A stretch of DNA of 64,000 bases from Rothia mucilaginosa ATCC 25296. GTDB lineage: Bacteria > Actinomycetota > Actinomycetes > Actinomycetales > Micrococcaceae. Below the pieces are notes generated by a model, which had not been told where the DNA came from, did not search any database, and was given only the letters and a program-made list of their open reading frames with translations. A program made the translations under genes and the position numbers. Numbering within the stretch: the stretch's first letter is position 1; every line of letters begins with the position of its first letter. The DNA is taken from positions 434,001 through 498,000 of the forward strand of contig NZ_ACVO01000015.1 of the NCBI RefSeq assembly GCF_000175615.1, read 5' to 3'. Positions 34,765-43,825 of the stretch are shown here, piece after piece.

Positions 34765-36012
34765 ATGAGCGCAGAAACCAACCGTCAGAACGGCCGCGTC
34801 TACCTCGACCATGCCGCCACCACGGACGTGCTTCCCGCAGCCATCGACGCGATGGTCGAACAGATGCGCAACGGCGGCAACCCCTCCTCCCTGCACGCTA
34901 CCGGACGTGATGCCCGCGCCACCGTCGAGTACGCCCGCGAACGCATCGCCCGCGCTGTTGGAGCGGACCCCGCCGAGGTTATTTTCACCTCCGGCGGTAC
35001 CGAAGCGGACAACCTCGCTGTCAAGGGCATCTACTGGAAGCGCCGCGAAGAAGACCCTCAGCGCACCCGAATTCTCGTCTCCTCCATTGAGCACCACGCC
35101 GTGGAAGAAACCTGCGAATGGCTCGAAAAGGCAGAGGGCGCGCAGCTCGAATGGATCCCCGTAGACGAGTATGGTAGCGTCAACCCGCAGACCGTCCGCG
35201 AACTCATCGAGAAGAACCCCGAAGACGTCGCCCTCGTGACCGTCATGTGGGCGAACAACGAGGTCGGTACCGTACAGCCCATCCCCGAAATCGCCGCCAT
35301 TGCTGCTGAATACGGTATTCCCGTGCACTCGGACGCTGTGCAGGCATTCGGTGCGGTGCCTATCGACTTCCACGCCAGCGGGGTAGCGACCCTCGCCATC
35401 TCGGGCCACAAGATCGGCGGCCCCATGGGCATCGGCGCGCTGGTTGCAACCCGCGCCGTGCAGCTGACCCCCGTGCTTCACGGAGGCGGCCAGGAACGCT
35501 CCGTACGCTCCGGCACCATCGACGCGCCCGCCATCGCAGGTTTCGCAGAGGCTGCCGTGCACTCGGTACAGCACCTCGACGAAGAATCCGCCCGCATCGC
35601 CGCGCTACGCAACGAACTCGTTGTGGCAATTAGCGCGCTCATCCCGCAGGCACACCTGAGCGGCGAAAACCCGCTCACCGAAGAATACCCCGGCCAGAAG
35701 CGACTGCCCGGCAACGCCCACTTCACCTTCGAAAACGCAGAAGGCGACACCCTGCTCTTCCTGCTGGACATGCAGGGCATCAGTAGCTCCACCGGCTCCG
35801 CCTGCAACGCAGGGGTGACCCGCCCCTCCCACGTGCTCATGGCAATGGGAATGGACGAAGACACCGCCCGCAGCGCCCAGCGATTCACCCTCGGCCACTC
35901 CACCACCGGAGCCGATATTGCACGCCTCATCGCGGCACTACCCGCCGCCTACGAACAGGCAGCAAAGGCGGGACTGTCTTCGCAGCTGCCGGACGCCTCC
36001 CGCTGGCACTAG
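34765..36012 (+). CDS. iscS: Cysteine desulfurase, IscS/NifS family
   Basis: 415 residues. VYLDHAATT opens the PLP-dependent fold; FTSGGTEADNLA, SIEHHAVEE, HSDAVQAFG and SGHKIGGPMGIGAL follow, with the PLP lysine at K216. The mobile cysteine is C347 in STGSACNAGV, in a short loop context. The enzyme removes sulfur from cysteine to a persulfide that can be passed to MnmA, encoded next. The ATG follows a perfect aggagg. The pair is Rv3025c-Rv3024c-like. The 195-bp gap to mnmA may hold its own promoter. Confidence 0.93.
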   Translation: MSAETNRQNGRVYLDHAATTDVLPAAIDAMVEQMRNGGNPSSLHATGRDARATVEYARERIARAVGADPAEVIFTSGGTEADNLAVKGIYWKRREEDPQRTRILVSSIEHHAVEETCEWLEKAEGAQLEWIPVDEYGSVNPQTVRELIEKNPEDVALVTVMWANNEVGTVQPIPEIAAIAAEYGIPVHSDAVQAFGAVPIDFHASGVATLAISGHKIGGPMGIGALVATRAVQLTPVLHGGGQERSVRSGTIDAPAIAGFAEAAVHSVQHLDEESARIAALRNELVVAISALIPQAHLSGENPLTEEYPGQKRLPGNAHFTFENAEGDTLLFLLDMQGISSSTGSACNAGVTRPSHVLMAMGMDEDTARSAQRFTLGHSTTGADIARLIAALPAAYEQAAKAGLSSQLPDASRWH

Positions 36013-36207
36013 AAAGCCAGAAGAGAAGATACCGAACCGCTCTCAGCCTGCAATCTCAGCGTTCGCTGAGGGCGGGCTGAGGGTGCACTGCCCAATATCC
36101 CGCCGAGCCCCTGCGTACAATGGGTAGCTACAGTAACGGAAAGTCCGCCCGCACACAGGGCACGTTCCGAACGTTCCTAGAGGCACAACACAACAGAAGG
36201 ATAGGCA

Positions 36208-37431
36208 GTGAAAATTCTTGCAGCTATGAGTGGCGGCGTTGACTCCGCAGTCGCCGCAGCCCGCGCCGTAGAAGCAGGACACGAAGTAGTCGGCGTTCAC
36301 CTAGCCCTATCCCGCATGCCCGGCACCCTACGCACCGGCTCCCGCGGCTGCTGCACCCTCGAAGACTCCATGGACGCCCGCCGCGTCTGCTCCCAGCTGG
36401 GCATCCCCTTCTTCGTCTGGGACTTCTCCGAACGTTTCAAAGAAGACGTCGTCGACGACTTCATCTCCGAATACGAAGCCGGACGAACCCCCAACCCCTG
36501 CATGCGCTGCAACGAAAAGATCAAGTTCGCCGCGCTACTCGAACGCGCCCTCGCCCTCGGCTTCGACGCCGTGGTGACCGGCCACTACGCCCGCGTCATC
36601 ACCACCGAAGACGGCAACCGCGAACTGCACCGCGCCGCCGACTGGGCTAAAGACCAGTCCTACGTGCTCGGCGTGCTCACCCACGAACAGCTCAAGCACG
36701 CCTGGTTCCCTCTGGCGGACACCCCCTCCAAGGCACAGGTGCGTGCGGAGGCGGCAGAGCGCGGCTTCTCCGTGGCGAAGAAGCCGGACTCCTACGACAT
36801 CTGCTTCATCCCCGAAGGTGATACCCGCGCCTGGCTGGGCGACCACATCACAATGCGCCCCGGCCTCATCAAAGACACCCACGGCGAGGTGCTCGGCGAG
36901 CACCCCGGCGCGCAGGCATACACCGTAGGCCAGCGCAAGGGCCTGGCACTGGGCCGCCCCGCCGCCGACGGCAAGCCTCGCTTCGTGCTTGAGGTGCGCC
37001 CCAAGGAAAATGAAGTCATCGTCGGCTCCCGCGAGCTACTTGCCGTGCACGAAATCCGCGGTATCCGCGCCACCTGGGCGGGCATCCCCGTGGAACAGGC
37101 GGCACGTTTCCTGGAAGAGCCCGCGCAGCTGGGCGCCCGCAGCGAAGAGTTCGAGGTGACCGCACAGGTGCGCGCGCACGCCGACCCGGTCCGCGCCAAG
37201 GCGTACATGACCTGGGCACCCGACCCCGAAGCTGAAGAAGAAGGCGCACTGCGCCTGGAAACCGTAGTGCGCCTGCTGGATCCGCTTTCCGGTGTGGCAC
37301 CGGGGCAGACCATGGTGCTATACCAGGGCACCCGCGTACTGGGCCAGTCCACCATCGCCCGCGCCTACTCGCTGGACCGCGAAGATATTCAGGAAACCCT
37401 GTCTGCCGGCGCCTCAACCAGCGCCGAATAG
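36208..37431 (+). CDS. mnmA: tRNA 2-thiouridylase MnmA
   Basis: 407 residues. The PP-loop is [11 protein letters not shown] (8-18). The catalytic cysteines are in [12 protein letters not shown] (C98 and C101) and [10 protein letters not shown] (C199). [18 protein letters not shown] and the C-terminal beta-barrel are typical. MnmA adds sulfur to U34 of tRNA-Lys, -Glu and -Gln, using sulfur relayed from the desulfurase upstream. The length is slightly above the usual 360-380 because of inserted residues around 325-345 ([12 protein letters not shown]). The start codon is preceded by agaagga. Confidence 0.94.
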   Translation: MKILAAMSGGVDSAVAAARAVEAGHEVVGVHLALSRMPGTLRTGSRGCCTLEDSMDARRVCSQLGIPFFVWDFSERFKEDVVDDFISEYEAGRTPNPCMRCNEKIKFAALLERALALGFDAVVTGHYARVITTEDGNRELHRAADWAKDQSYVLGVLTHEQLKHAWFPLADTPSKAQVRAEAAERGFSVAKKPDSYDICFIPEGDTRAWLGDHITMRPGLIKDTHGEVLGEHPGAQAYTVGQRKGLALGRPAADGKPRFVLEVRPKENEVIVGSRELLAVHEIRGIRATWAGIPVEQAARFLEEPAQLGARSEEFEVTAQVRAHADPVRAKAYMTWAPDPEAEEEGALRLETVVRLLDPLSGVAPGQTMVLYQGTRVLGQSTIARAYSLDREDIQETLSAGASTSAE

Positions 37432-37532
37432 TTGCACCGAGTAGTTGCGCCACGGCTGATCCCCGACAGCTGCACTAACATCTTGCGTGAGCGGAACACG
37501 CAGAAGACCCTATTTGATCCGAGGAGAAACCG

Positions 37533-37931
37533 ATGACCCCCGAAAACACTTCCTGCGAATTTGACCCCCACGCAACCTCCATGGGCGATGAAGTCGCACC
37601 GGAGGTCTACGAGGAGCTCTTCGCTATGCGCCGCTCCATCGACAACTTCGATGCAGCGCTGGTGCACATCCTCGCGGAGCGTTTTCAGGCGACCAAGCGG
37701 GTGGGCATCCTGAAGGCTAAGCACAACCTGCCCGCTGGCGATCCTGGCCGTGAAGAGGCACAGATTGCTCGCCTGCGTGCCATGGCGAAGGAATCCAGCC
37801 TGGACCCGAAATTCGCGGAGAAGTTCCTGAACTTCATTATTTCTGAGGTGATTCGCCACCACGTGCGCATCGCAAACGAGCAGGCTGAGCAGGACGGCGA
37901 GGCAACTGAAGCCGAGAACTCCGAAGGCTAG
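37533..37931 (+). CDS. Chorismate mutase, AroQ type
   Basis: 132 residues. The core MRRSIDNFDAALVHILAERFQATKRVGILKAKHNLP is the helical AroQ fold with the conserved Arg and Lys (R in ERFQ, K in GILKAK), and EVIRHHVRIANEQ ends it. A 30-residue acidic N-terminus and an acidic tail are extra. It lacks a signal peptide and should act in the cytosol in tyrosine/phenylalanine synthesis. Such small intracellular forms can be boosted by DAHP synthase, but no such gene is nearby. gaggagaaacc precedes the ATG. Confidence 0.86.
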   Translation: MTPENTSCEFDPHATSMGDEVAPEVYEELFAMRRSIDNFDAALVHILAERFQATKRVGILKAKHNLPAGDPGREEAQIARLRAMAKESSLDPKFAEKFLNFIISEVIRHHVRIANEQAEQDGEATEAENSEG

Positions 37932-37998
37932 TACCGCGCAACTTTCGCATCATTGCGTTTGAACCTGTACTCCATCTGACCCCTCTGGACACACTCCT

Positions 37999-39306
37999 AT
38001 GCCCGCTCAATCTTCCAACCGCCAGAACGTCCGTACTGAACCGACGCCGGAGCGCCTGCTGCTGCCCGGTGAGTACCGTGTCCCCGAAGGGGACGAACTG
38101 ACCGAGCAGGACCTCGCCGCGCTCGCTACGGAGCGTCCGCTGGTGCGCGCCAGCGGTCTGGGCGATTTTCCCGGCGATGATTTGGGCGAAGCAATGTCTC
38201 GAGTGGAAGGGGAGCTGGGTGCCCCGCACCTGCCGTTCTTGCCGCATCTGCCGGCGCTGGGCTGGCGGAGTACTCCTCTGGCACGCACCCTGGCGGTGTG
38301 CGAGGGACTTGCTTTTGACGGTGCCTCGTTTGGCTGGCGCATGGTGCATAGCGGCGGCAGGGGAGCACGCGAGTCTGCCCTGGCTCAGGACCGTCTGCTT
38401 TCGGATATCAATCTTCTCGCTGACCGTGTGGGTGCGCAGAAGAAGAGGTTCACTTCCAGTGCTGAGGGTTCCGCTGCGGTGTATAAGATTCAGCTGGTCG
38501 GTCCGCTGACTCTTGCCGCCAGTATCTATCTGCCCGGCGGCGAGCGTGCCATTAGTGATGCAGGGGCGAGCCGTGACCTGCTGGAGTCGTTCCTGGAAGG
38601 CCTGGAACGCTGGATGGGTTCTCTGCGCGAGGCTCTGCAAGCTCCGCGGGCGCTGATTGCCGTGCAGCTGGATGAATCCGAATTTCAGCGTCTGATGGAG
38701 GGGGCCATCCCTACGGTGAGTGGCTTCCGCTCCCTGCCGGCTTTGCAACCTCACTACTATCAGCAGGTGTACCGCCGTATCTCGGAGCGTTTCGCCGAGC
38801 TGAATCTGCAGCTCATCCTGGACGTGGATGGCACCGCGCTTAAACCTGTGCAGGAGCTGAAGCTGCTGAGCCAGTCCCGCCCTGCCCTTGATGCATTGGC
38901 CCTTGTGAAGGCGATGCGTGTTGAGGACGGCGCTTCCTGCGCTTTGCTGTTGCATCCTGATCGCGCCCGCCTCAAAGGGCCCGGCACGCTGCAGGTTCCG
39001 CCGCTGAGCGATCCTCGTTCCTGGGAGCCCGTCGCGCAGCTTCTGGATGCGCAGACCCAGCTGTGGCTGCCGGTGGTGACTTCTGCACGGGTTCCTGATC
39101 AGGTGCGCCGCCTGTACAGCCTGTGGCGTGAGGTTGGTCTTGAGCCGACGCAGTTGAGTGCGGTAGGTTTGATGCCTGATGAGCGTATTCAGAGCGGTTC
39201 CGTGCCTGCTGGGATGACTTCAGCCGCGGTAAGTATGCTGGATGCCACGGCTTCGCTGGCTCGGGTGACAGAGTGTGCCCGTGCATTGGCTGAGTGCGCG
39301 GTATGA
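37999..39306 (+). CDS. Methionine synthase-like (MetE C-terminal domain) protein
   Basis: 435 residues. RASGLGDFPGDDLGEAM and LPFLPHLPALG are the opening of the actinobacterial MetE-like family found next to mnmA (Rv3015c type). QLVGPLTLAASIYLPGG and the beta-alpha-barrel pattern follow, and AVQLDESEFQRL includes the family's DE pair. I do not see the Zn-binding His-x-Cys of true MetE, so catalysis of methionine synthesis is doubtful. No strong ribosome-binding site precedes the ATG. The spacing to aroQ (67 bp) allows one transcript. Confidence 0.72.
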   Translation: MPAQSSNRQNVRTEPTPERLLLPGEYRVPEGDELTEQDLAALATERPLVRASGLGDFPGDDLGEAMSRVEGELGAPHLPFLPHLPALGWRSTPLARTLAVCEGLAFDGASFGWRMVHSGGRGARESALAQDRLLSDINLLADRVGAQKKRFTSSAEGSAAVYKIQLVGPLTLAASIYLPGGERAISDAGASRDLLESFLEGLERWMGSLREALQAPRALIAVQLDESEFQRLMEGAIPTVSGFRSLPALQPHYYQQVYRRISERFAELNLQLILDVDGTALKPVQELKLLSQSRPALDALALVKAMRVEDGASCALLLHPDRARLKGPGTLQVPPLSDPRSWEPVAQLLDAQTQLWLPVVTSARVPDQVRRLYSLWREVGLEPTQLSAVGLMPDERIQSGSVPAGMTSAAVSMLDATASLARVTECARALAECAV

Positions 39307-39361
39307 TTAGATAATCAGCATTTTTATGTAAGTATTTACGACAATTCTTTAGGGAGGTACT
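39307..39361 (+). promoter_or_regulatory. mtrA promoter/leader with gtaagtatttac palindrome
   Basis: A short AT-rich gap. It contains the palindrome gtaa-gtat-ttac (39328-39339) just upstream of agggaggtac and the GTG start of mtrA. MtrA proteins bind GTAAC-type direct repeats, so an autoregulatory site is possible but this one is not a full match. Confidence 0.35.
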
Positions 39362-40063
39362 GTGAGCGCAAGCGACGCACACACCATTTTGGTGGTTGAT
39401 GACGATGATGCTCTGGCGGAAATGATCGGCCTCGTGCTCGCGCAAGAGGGCTTTAACGCTGTTTTCTGCGAAAATGGCAGCCGCGCTTTTGAAACTTTTA
39501 TGCGCTCCACTCCCGATTTGGTGCTTTTGGATTTGATGCTTCCTGGCATGAACGGTATTGAAGTGTGCCAGCAAATTCGCCGTTCTTCTAATGTGCCGAT
39601 TATTATGTTGACCGCTAAAAGCGACACTGAAGATGTTGTTAAGGGTCTTGAAGCTGGCGCTGATGATTACATTGCTAAGCCTTTTAAGCACGCTGAATTG
39701 TTGGCGCGTATTCGTACCCGTTTGCGTCCGCGTGAGAGCCGTCAGCTGGTGGTGTCCATTGGCGATATTGTCATGGATATGGACGGTCGTACCGTCAAGT
39801 ACCACAGCACTGAGGTTCCGATGACTCCTCTGGAGTTTGACCTGTTGGCCGCGCTGGTTCGTCACCCGGGTCAGGCGTTGAGTCGTCAGGAACTGCTGGA
39901 CATGGTCTGGGGTTACACTGATGTGAGCGATTCGCTGGTAAACGTGCACGTCCAGCGTTTGCGCGCTAAGTTTGATGAGCTGGGTGCGGATCGTTTTATC
40001 CAGACGGTCCGTGGCGTTGGCTATAAGATTCCGACCGAGCTGGTGGGATCTTCCGGTAGCTAA
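39362..40063 (+). CDS. mtrA: DNA-binding response regulator MtrA
   Basis: 233 residues, GTG start after agggaggtac. The receiver domain has D57 (VLLDLMLPG) as phosphoacceptor, the acidic triad VVDDDD, and K in YIAKPF. The OmpR-type winged helix (about 130-225: PLEFDLLAALVRHPGQ, VNVHVQRLRAKF) binds DNA. Divergence from other OmpR proteins is low in the block HTILVVDDDDALAEM. With MtrB downstream it controls cell-wall and division genes in actinobacteria. It is followed by mtrB after 34 bp. Confidence 0.95.
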   Translation: MSASDAHTILVVDDDDALAEMIGLVLAQEGFNAVFCENGSRAFETFMRSTPDLVLLDLMLPGMNGIEVCQQIRRSSNVPIIMLTAKSDTEDVVKGLEAGADDYIAKPFKHAELLARIRTRLRPRESRQLVVSIGDIVMDMDGRTVKYHSTEVPMTPLEFDLLAALVRHPGQALSRQELLDMVWGYTDVSDSLVNVHVQRLRAKFDELGADRFIQTVRGVGYKIPTELVGSSGS

Positions 40064-40097
40064 TCGGAACCTATTCATAGGCGAAGGGATAACCTGA

Positions 40098-41849
40098 TTG
40101 TCTGTTGCGAAGTCGAGCCATGAGCACGGCGCTTTGACGGCGGAGGCGGTAGCCTCCGCCTCTTCGCGTACCCGCACTTCCAAGCCGCGTAAGGCACAGA
40201 AGCAGCGTAGGAACCTGGTGCAGCGCGCTCAGCGTCTGTGGAAGGAATCTCTGCAGTTCCGTGCTCTGGGAACCGCGGGCATCATGATGTTCCTGAGCTT
40301 CTTGATGGTGGGTTGGTCCTTGTCGAGCCAGATTGCATCGAGTCTTTTTGAGAATCAGAAGAGCCAGGCGTTGGCGGAATCAGAGAGTGGTTTCCGCAAC
40401 GTTCAGAGCGTGCTGGACTCCTCTGAAGCCCGTAGTGACAGCGAGATTCGTCGTAATGTGAGCCGTACCCTGACCGTCTTGGACGCGGGTAGCTCGGGTA
40501 AGCGCAATTGGATTCTTGTGCCTTTGGAAGGTCAAGGTAAGCAGGGTTTTATTCCTGAGCAGAGCAGTAATAATTCTTTGAATTCTTCGAGTATTCCGAA
40601 TGATTTTAAAAAAACTGTTCGTGATAAGGACGGTATTTTCTGGCAGACGTCTACGGTGACTACTGTCGAAAATAATCGTGAGCGCACCTATCCGGTGCTT
40701 ATCGTTGGTACACATATTTCTATTTCTCAGAACCCTAATTACGGTTTGTTCCTTGTGTACGATATGACGGATTCTTCCGCCACGATTGCGCATATTAACT
40801 TTGTTCTTTTTGGTGGTTTCTGTGCACTGCTTACTGTGGTGCTTTCTGTGGTGTGGATTGTGACTCGTTTTGTGGTCCGCCCGATTACGCAGACCGCTAT
40901 TACGGCGGAGAAGCTGGCTGCTGGCGACCTGGATCAGCGTGTGTCTGTACACGGTGAGCATCAGGCGGCGCGTCTGGGCTATTCCTTCAACCTGATGGCT
41001 GACTCGCTGCAGGAGAAAATTGTTCAGCTGGAGCGCCTGTCGACTTTGCAGCAGCGCTTCGTATCTGACGTTTCTCATGAGTTGCGCACTCCGCTGTCGA
41101 CGGTGCGTTTGGGTACTGAGCTGCTGTACGATTCGCGTGAGAATATGAACCCGATGCAGGTCCGTAGCGTGGAGCTTCTGCATGAGCAGGTGGACCGTTT
41201 CCAGTCAATGCTTTCTGATCTGCTCGAGATTTCGCGCTTCGATGCTGGTAGCGCAATGCTGACCATTGACACGGAAGACTTCATCCGTGTTCTCTCGAAT
41301 ATTTTGCAGGAGGCTCTGCCTCATCTGGAACGTACGCATACGAAGCTGAACGTGCATACGAGCCATGAGAGCATCATGGTGGATATGGACCGTATACGTA
41401 TTGAGCGTGTGCTCCGTAACTTGCTGTACAACGCGATTGAGCACGGCGAATCCCGACCGATTGACGTGTACGTGGATGCAAACGCCACGAATCTGGGTAT
41501 TGCGGTGCGCGACCACGGTATCGGCTTGTCTGAGGATGAAGCCGTTCAGGTGTTCAACCGTTTCTGGCGTGCTGATACTTCGCGTAAGCGTACCCTGGGC
41601 GGTACGGGTCTGGGTCTGTCGATTGCTGCTGAGGATGTGCGTCTGCACGGTGGCACGATTGAGGCGTGGGGCGAGAAGGGCCGCGGTGCTTGCTTCACGG
41701 TGAACCTGCCCTTGGTTCATGGCGCTCCGTTGGGTGAGTCGCCGGTTTTGGTGACGGGTGAGCCTGAGTCAAGCTCGCATCGTTCGGCGCCGGCTAAGGA
41801 TACGCTGCCCAATATCGCTCCTCGTACGGCTGCTGGGGGCGACCTCTAG
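40098..41849 (+). CDS. mtrB: Sensor histidine kinase MtrB
   Basis: 583 residues from a TTG start (no better one: gcgaaggg lies upstream). Membrane helices at about 56-78 and 234-256 enclose an extracytoplasmic sensor of 150 residues. HAMP is about 256-310 (RPITQTAITAEKLAAGDL). The H-box is DVSHELRTPLSTV with H327; HATPase N-box NLLYNAIEHGES, G1 RDHGIGLS and G2 GGTGLGLSIA are intact. The sensor-domain DNA (40500-40860) is locally AT-rich compared with the flanks. The tail is Ser/Pro-rich. The operon order mtrA-mtrB-lpqB is the conserved actinobacterial one. Confidence 0.95.
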   Translation: MSVAKSSHEHGALTAEAVASASSRTRTSKPRKAQKQRRNLVQRAQRLWKESLQFRALGTAGIMMFLSFLMVGWSLSSQIASSLFENQKSQALAESESGFRNVQSVLDSSEARSDSEIRRNVSRTLTVLDAGSSGKRNWILVPLEGQGKQGFIPEQSSNNSLNSSSIPNDFKKTVRDKDGIFWQTSTVTTVENNRERTYPVLIVGTHISISQNPNYGLFLVYDMTDSSATIAHINFVLFGGFCALLTVVLSVVWIVTRFVVRPITQTAITAEKLAAGDLDQRVSVHGEHQAARLGYSFNLMADSLQEKIVQLERLSTLQQRFVSDVSHELRTPLSTVRLGTELLYDSRENMNPMQVRSVELLHEQVDRFQSMLSDLLEISRFDAGSAMLTIDTEDFIRVLSNILQEALPHLERTHTKLNVHTSHESIMVDMDRIRIERVLRNLLYNAIEHGESRPIDVYVDANATNLGIAVRDHGIGLSEDEAVQVFNRFWRADTSRKRTLGGTGLGLSIAAEDVRLHGGTIEAWGEKGRGACFTVNLPLVHGAPLGESPVLVTGEPESSSHRSAPAKDTLPNIAPRTAAGGDL

Positions 41850-41907
41850 AAGAGGCGTGGGGCCCTGGTCCCTGTCATGAAACGGGGGGATTGGGGTCGG
41901 TGCGGTT

Positions 41908-41938
41908 GTATTTGCACTTATCCTTGCGTATTTGCACT
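41908..41938. repeat. 11-bp direct repeat between mtrB and lpqB
   Basis: gtatttgcact occurs at 41908-41918 and again at 41928-41938, a 20-nt period (about two turns). It lies in the 229-bp gap upstream of lpqB and could be an operator. No terminator is seen between mtrB and lpqB, so lpqB may be expressed both from the operon and from its own promoter. Confidence 0.45.
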
Positions 41939-42078
41939 GTTTACCCAGTACAATCAATGCAGATATATTTTCACGGTGTTGCTATTTCGCTGTGTTGATT
42001 CTTTCGCCGCGCTGCGATGGCCTGCAGTGGTAGCTGGTGATTGTTTGTCTTTGTTCGTAGAGGAAGGTTAAGACCTCC

Positions 42079-43785
42079 ATGTCTCACAGGGCTATTGTTT
42101 CTCGACGCGCCGCGTTGTCTTGGTGCGCGGTGTCTTTGGCGACGCTGATGAGCTCTTGCGCGGGTCTTCCTTCGAACGACCGAGTGACTCAGCACAGCAG
42201 TGGTCTGGACGTGAAGAGCGTTAATACTTCTCCGGCGCGTGCGCCGGGACCGCTGGCGGGCGCTACCCCCGAGGCGATTATTGAAGGCTTCGTGCGTGCT
42301 GGCGTGGATAGTATCGAAAATTATGCTGTGGCGCGCCAGTATTTGAGCTCTTCTTTTGCGGGCCGTTGGAATCCCTACGGTACGACTCGTGTGTACCGTA
42401 ATACGGTGCAGCCGCGCAGTGATGATAGCGGAAACGCTGAGGGTACGTACCATGTGCGTTTTCAGCAGACTGCGACCGTGAATAGTCAGGGTATTACGAG
42501 TACCTTCCCTGAGGCTCAGACTGAGACTCAGGATTTCACCGTGGTCATGGAAGATAACCAGTGGCGTATTAGCTCCTGCCCGGATGGCTTGTGGCTGGAT
42601 GGCACTGAGTTTGAGCGTGTGTTTAGCCCGTGTCGCCTGTATTTCTACGATCGTGCGTTCCGTTATGCTGTGCCGGATATCCGTTGGTTCCCGCATACGG
42701 ATCGCTATTTTGAGTTGCTGGTGCGTACTCTGATGATTGGTCCGGCGTCCTATTTGAAGGATGTCGCGTTTTCGGCGTTGAATGAGTCGATGAGCCTTGA
42801 GACCGCCAACATGAGCGATAACCAGGATGTTCTTGTTCGCCTTTCGGGCGAACAGCTGGACGACAACCGTTTGGCGCGCGTGCGTGAGCAGATTATGCAC
42901 GGCTTGGAGAACTTCTCCGGTCTGGGTAAGACTGAGGTGTTCTATAACGGAACCTTGATTCCGGAGAGCTCACCGAACGGTTTCTCGGTTGTGAAGCTGA
43001 ACCCGGGTGTTCCTGCCCGCACGGTTGCTATTAACTCGAATGGTCAGATGGTGGCGCGCGATGACTATATGAGTAATGCGGGCGAGCAGCTGCTTCTGCG
43101 TGGTGTGAGCCAGTTGAGCTCCCCGGCGATGGGTTATTCTGCGGATGTGTTCGCTTGTTTGGCGAATGATGCTGCGAGCCTGTACACGGTATACCAGGGT
43201 ACTGCCCGCCGTGTGTGGCAGAGTACCGCTCTGACTGCCCCTAGTTTTGATGCGTACGGCTGGGTGTGGGCTGCTGACGGTGAGGGCGTTGTACGTGCGT
43301 TCAAGCCGGATTCTGAGGACGCGAACGAGCGTGAGCGCGGCGTGGATATTGGTTTGTCCTGGCAGCGTAATTTGATTTTTACGAGCGTGAACGTTTCGCA
43401 CGATGGTGCGCGCATGGCGATTGTAGCGGCTACTGAGGGCGCGTCGGCGGTGATTATTTCCGGTATTGTGCGTGATGAGGCAGGTAAGCCTCTGCGCTTG
43501 ACGGAGATGGTGCGTCTGAGCTCTTCTGTGACTCCGCGTAATGCCCGTTGGGCTGGCGACCAGAGCGTCGTGGTGGTGAACGTGAAGAACGGTGAGTCTG
43601 AGGTGATTTCCCTCAGCGGTGAAGAGACGAAGCTGGACCGTCTGGATGGTGTCATGAGCATTTCCACCGCAGATAATACGTCGAATATTATTGCCCACCG
43701 TTCTGATGGTTCGTGCTATCTGATGGAGGAGCGCGGCTGGATCCGTTTGGATACGACCCTGCACGAGATTAGTTACGCCGGTTAG
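42079..43785 (+). CDS. lpqB: Lipoprotein LpqB
   Basis: 568 residues. A lipoprotein signal ends in LMSSC with C27 as the lipidated residue. A GerMN-type domain (about 200-290: DRYFELLVRTLMIGP) and a C-terminal beta-propeller-like domain (about 330-560) follow. LpqB interacts with the MtrB sensor in mycobacteria and modulates its activity. The start follows gaggaaggttaagacctcc. The order MtrA-MtrB-LpqB is typical of the operon. Many codons end in T, as in the mtr genes. Confidence 0.9.
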   Translation: MSHRAIVSRRAALSWCAVSLATLMSSCAGLPSNDRVTQHSSGLDVKSVNTSPARAPGPLAGATPEAIIEGFVRAGVDSIENYAVARQYLSSSFAGRWNPYGTTRVYRNTVQPRSDDSGNAEGTYHVRFQQTATVNSQGITSTFPEAQTETQDFTVVMEDNQWRISSCPDGLWLDGTEFERVFSPCRLYFYDRAFRYAVPDIRWFPHTDRYFELLVRTLMIGPASYLKDVAFSALNESMSLETANMSDNQDVLVRLSGEQLDDNRLARVREQIMHGLENFSGLGKTEVFYNGTLIPESSPNGFSVVKLNPGVPARTVAINSNGQMVARDDYMSNAGEQLLLRGVSQLSSPAMGYSADVFACLANDAASLYTVYQGTARRVWQSTALTAPSFDAYGWVWAADGEGVVRAFKPDSEDANERERGVDIGLSWQRNLIFTSVNVSHDGARMAIVAATEGASAVIISGIVRDEAGKPLRLTEMVRLSSSVTPRNARWAGDQSVVVVNVKNGESEVISLSGEETKLDRLDGVMSISTADNTSNIIAHRSDGSCYLMEERGWIRLDTTLHEISYAG

Positions 43786-43825
43786 CCTCGGGTACCGGGT
43801 ATAGCGCGCGGAAAGGTTGCTTTCG

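Noticed and set aside
34138..35574. Long 478-codon version of the trmL frame
   Set aside because: The upstream 320 codons lie antisense to iscS; the true start is the GTG at 34605 with a plausible SD and the standard TrmL N-terminus.
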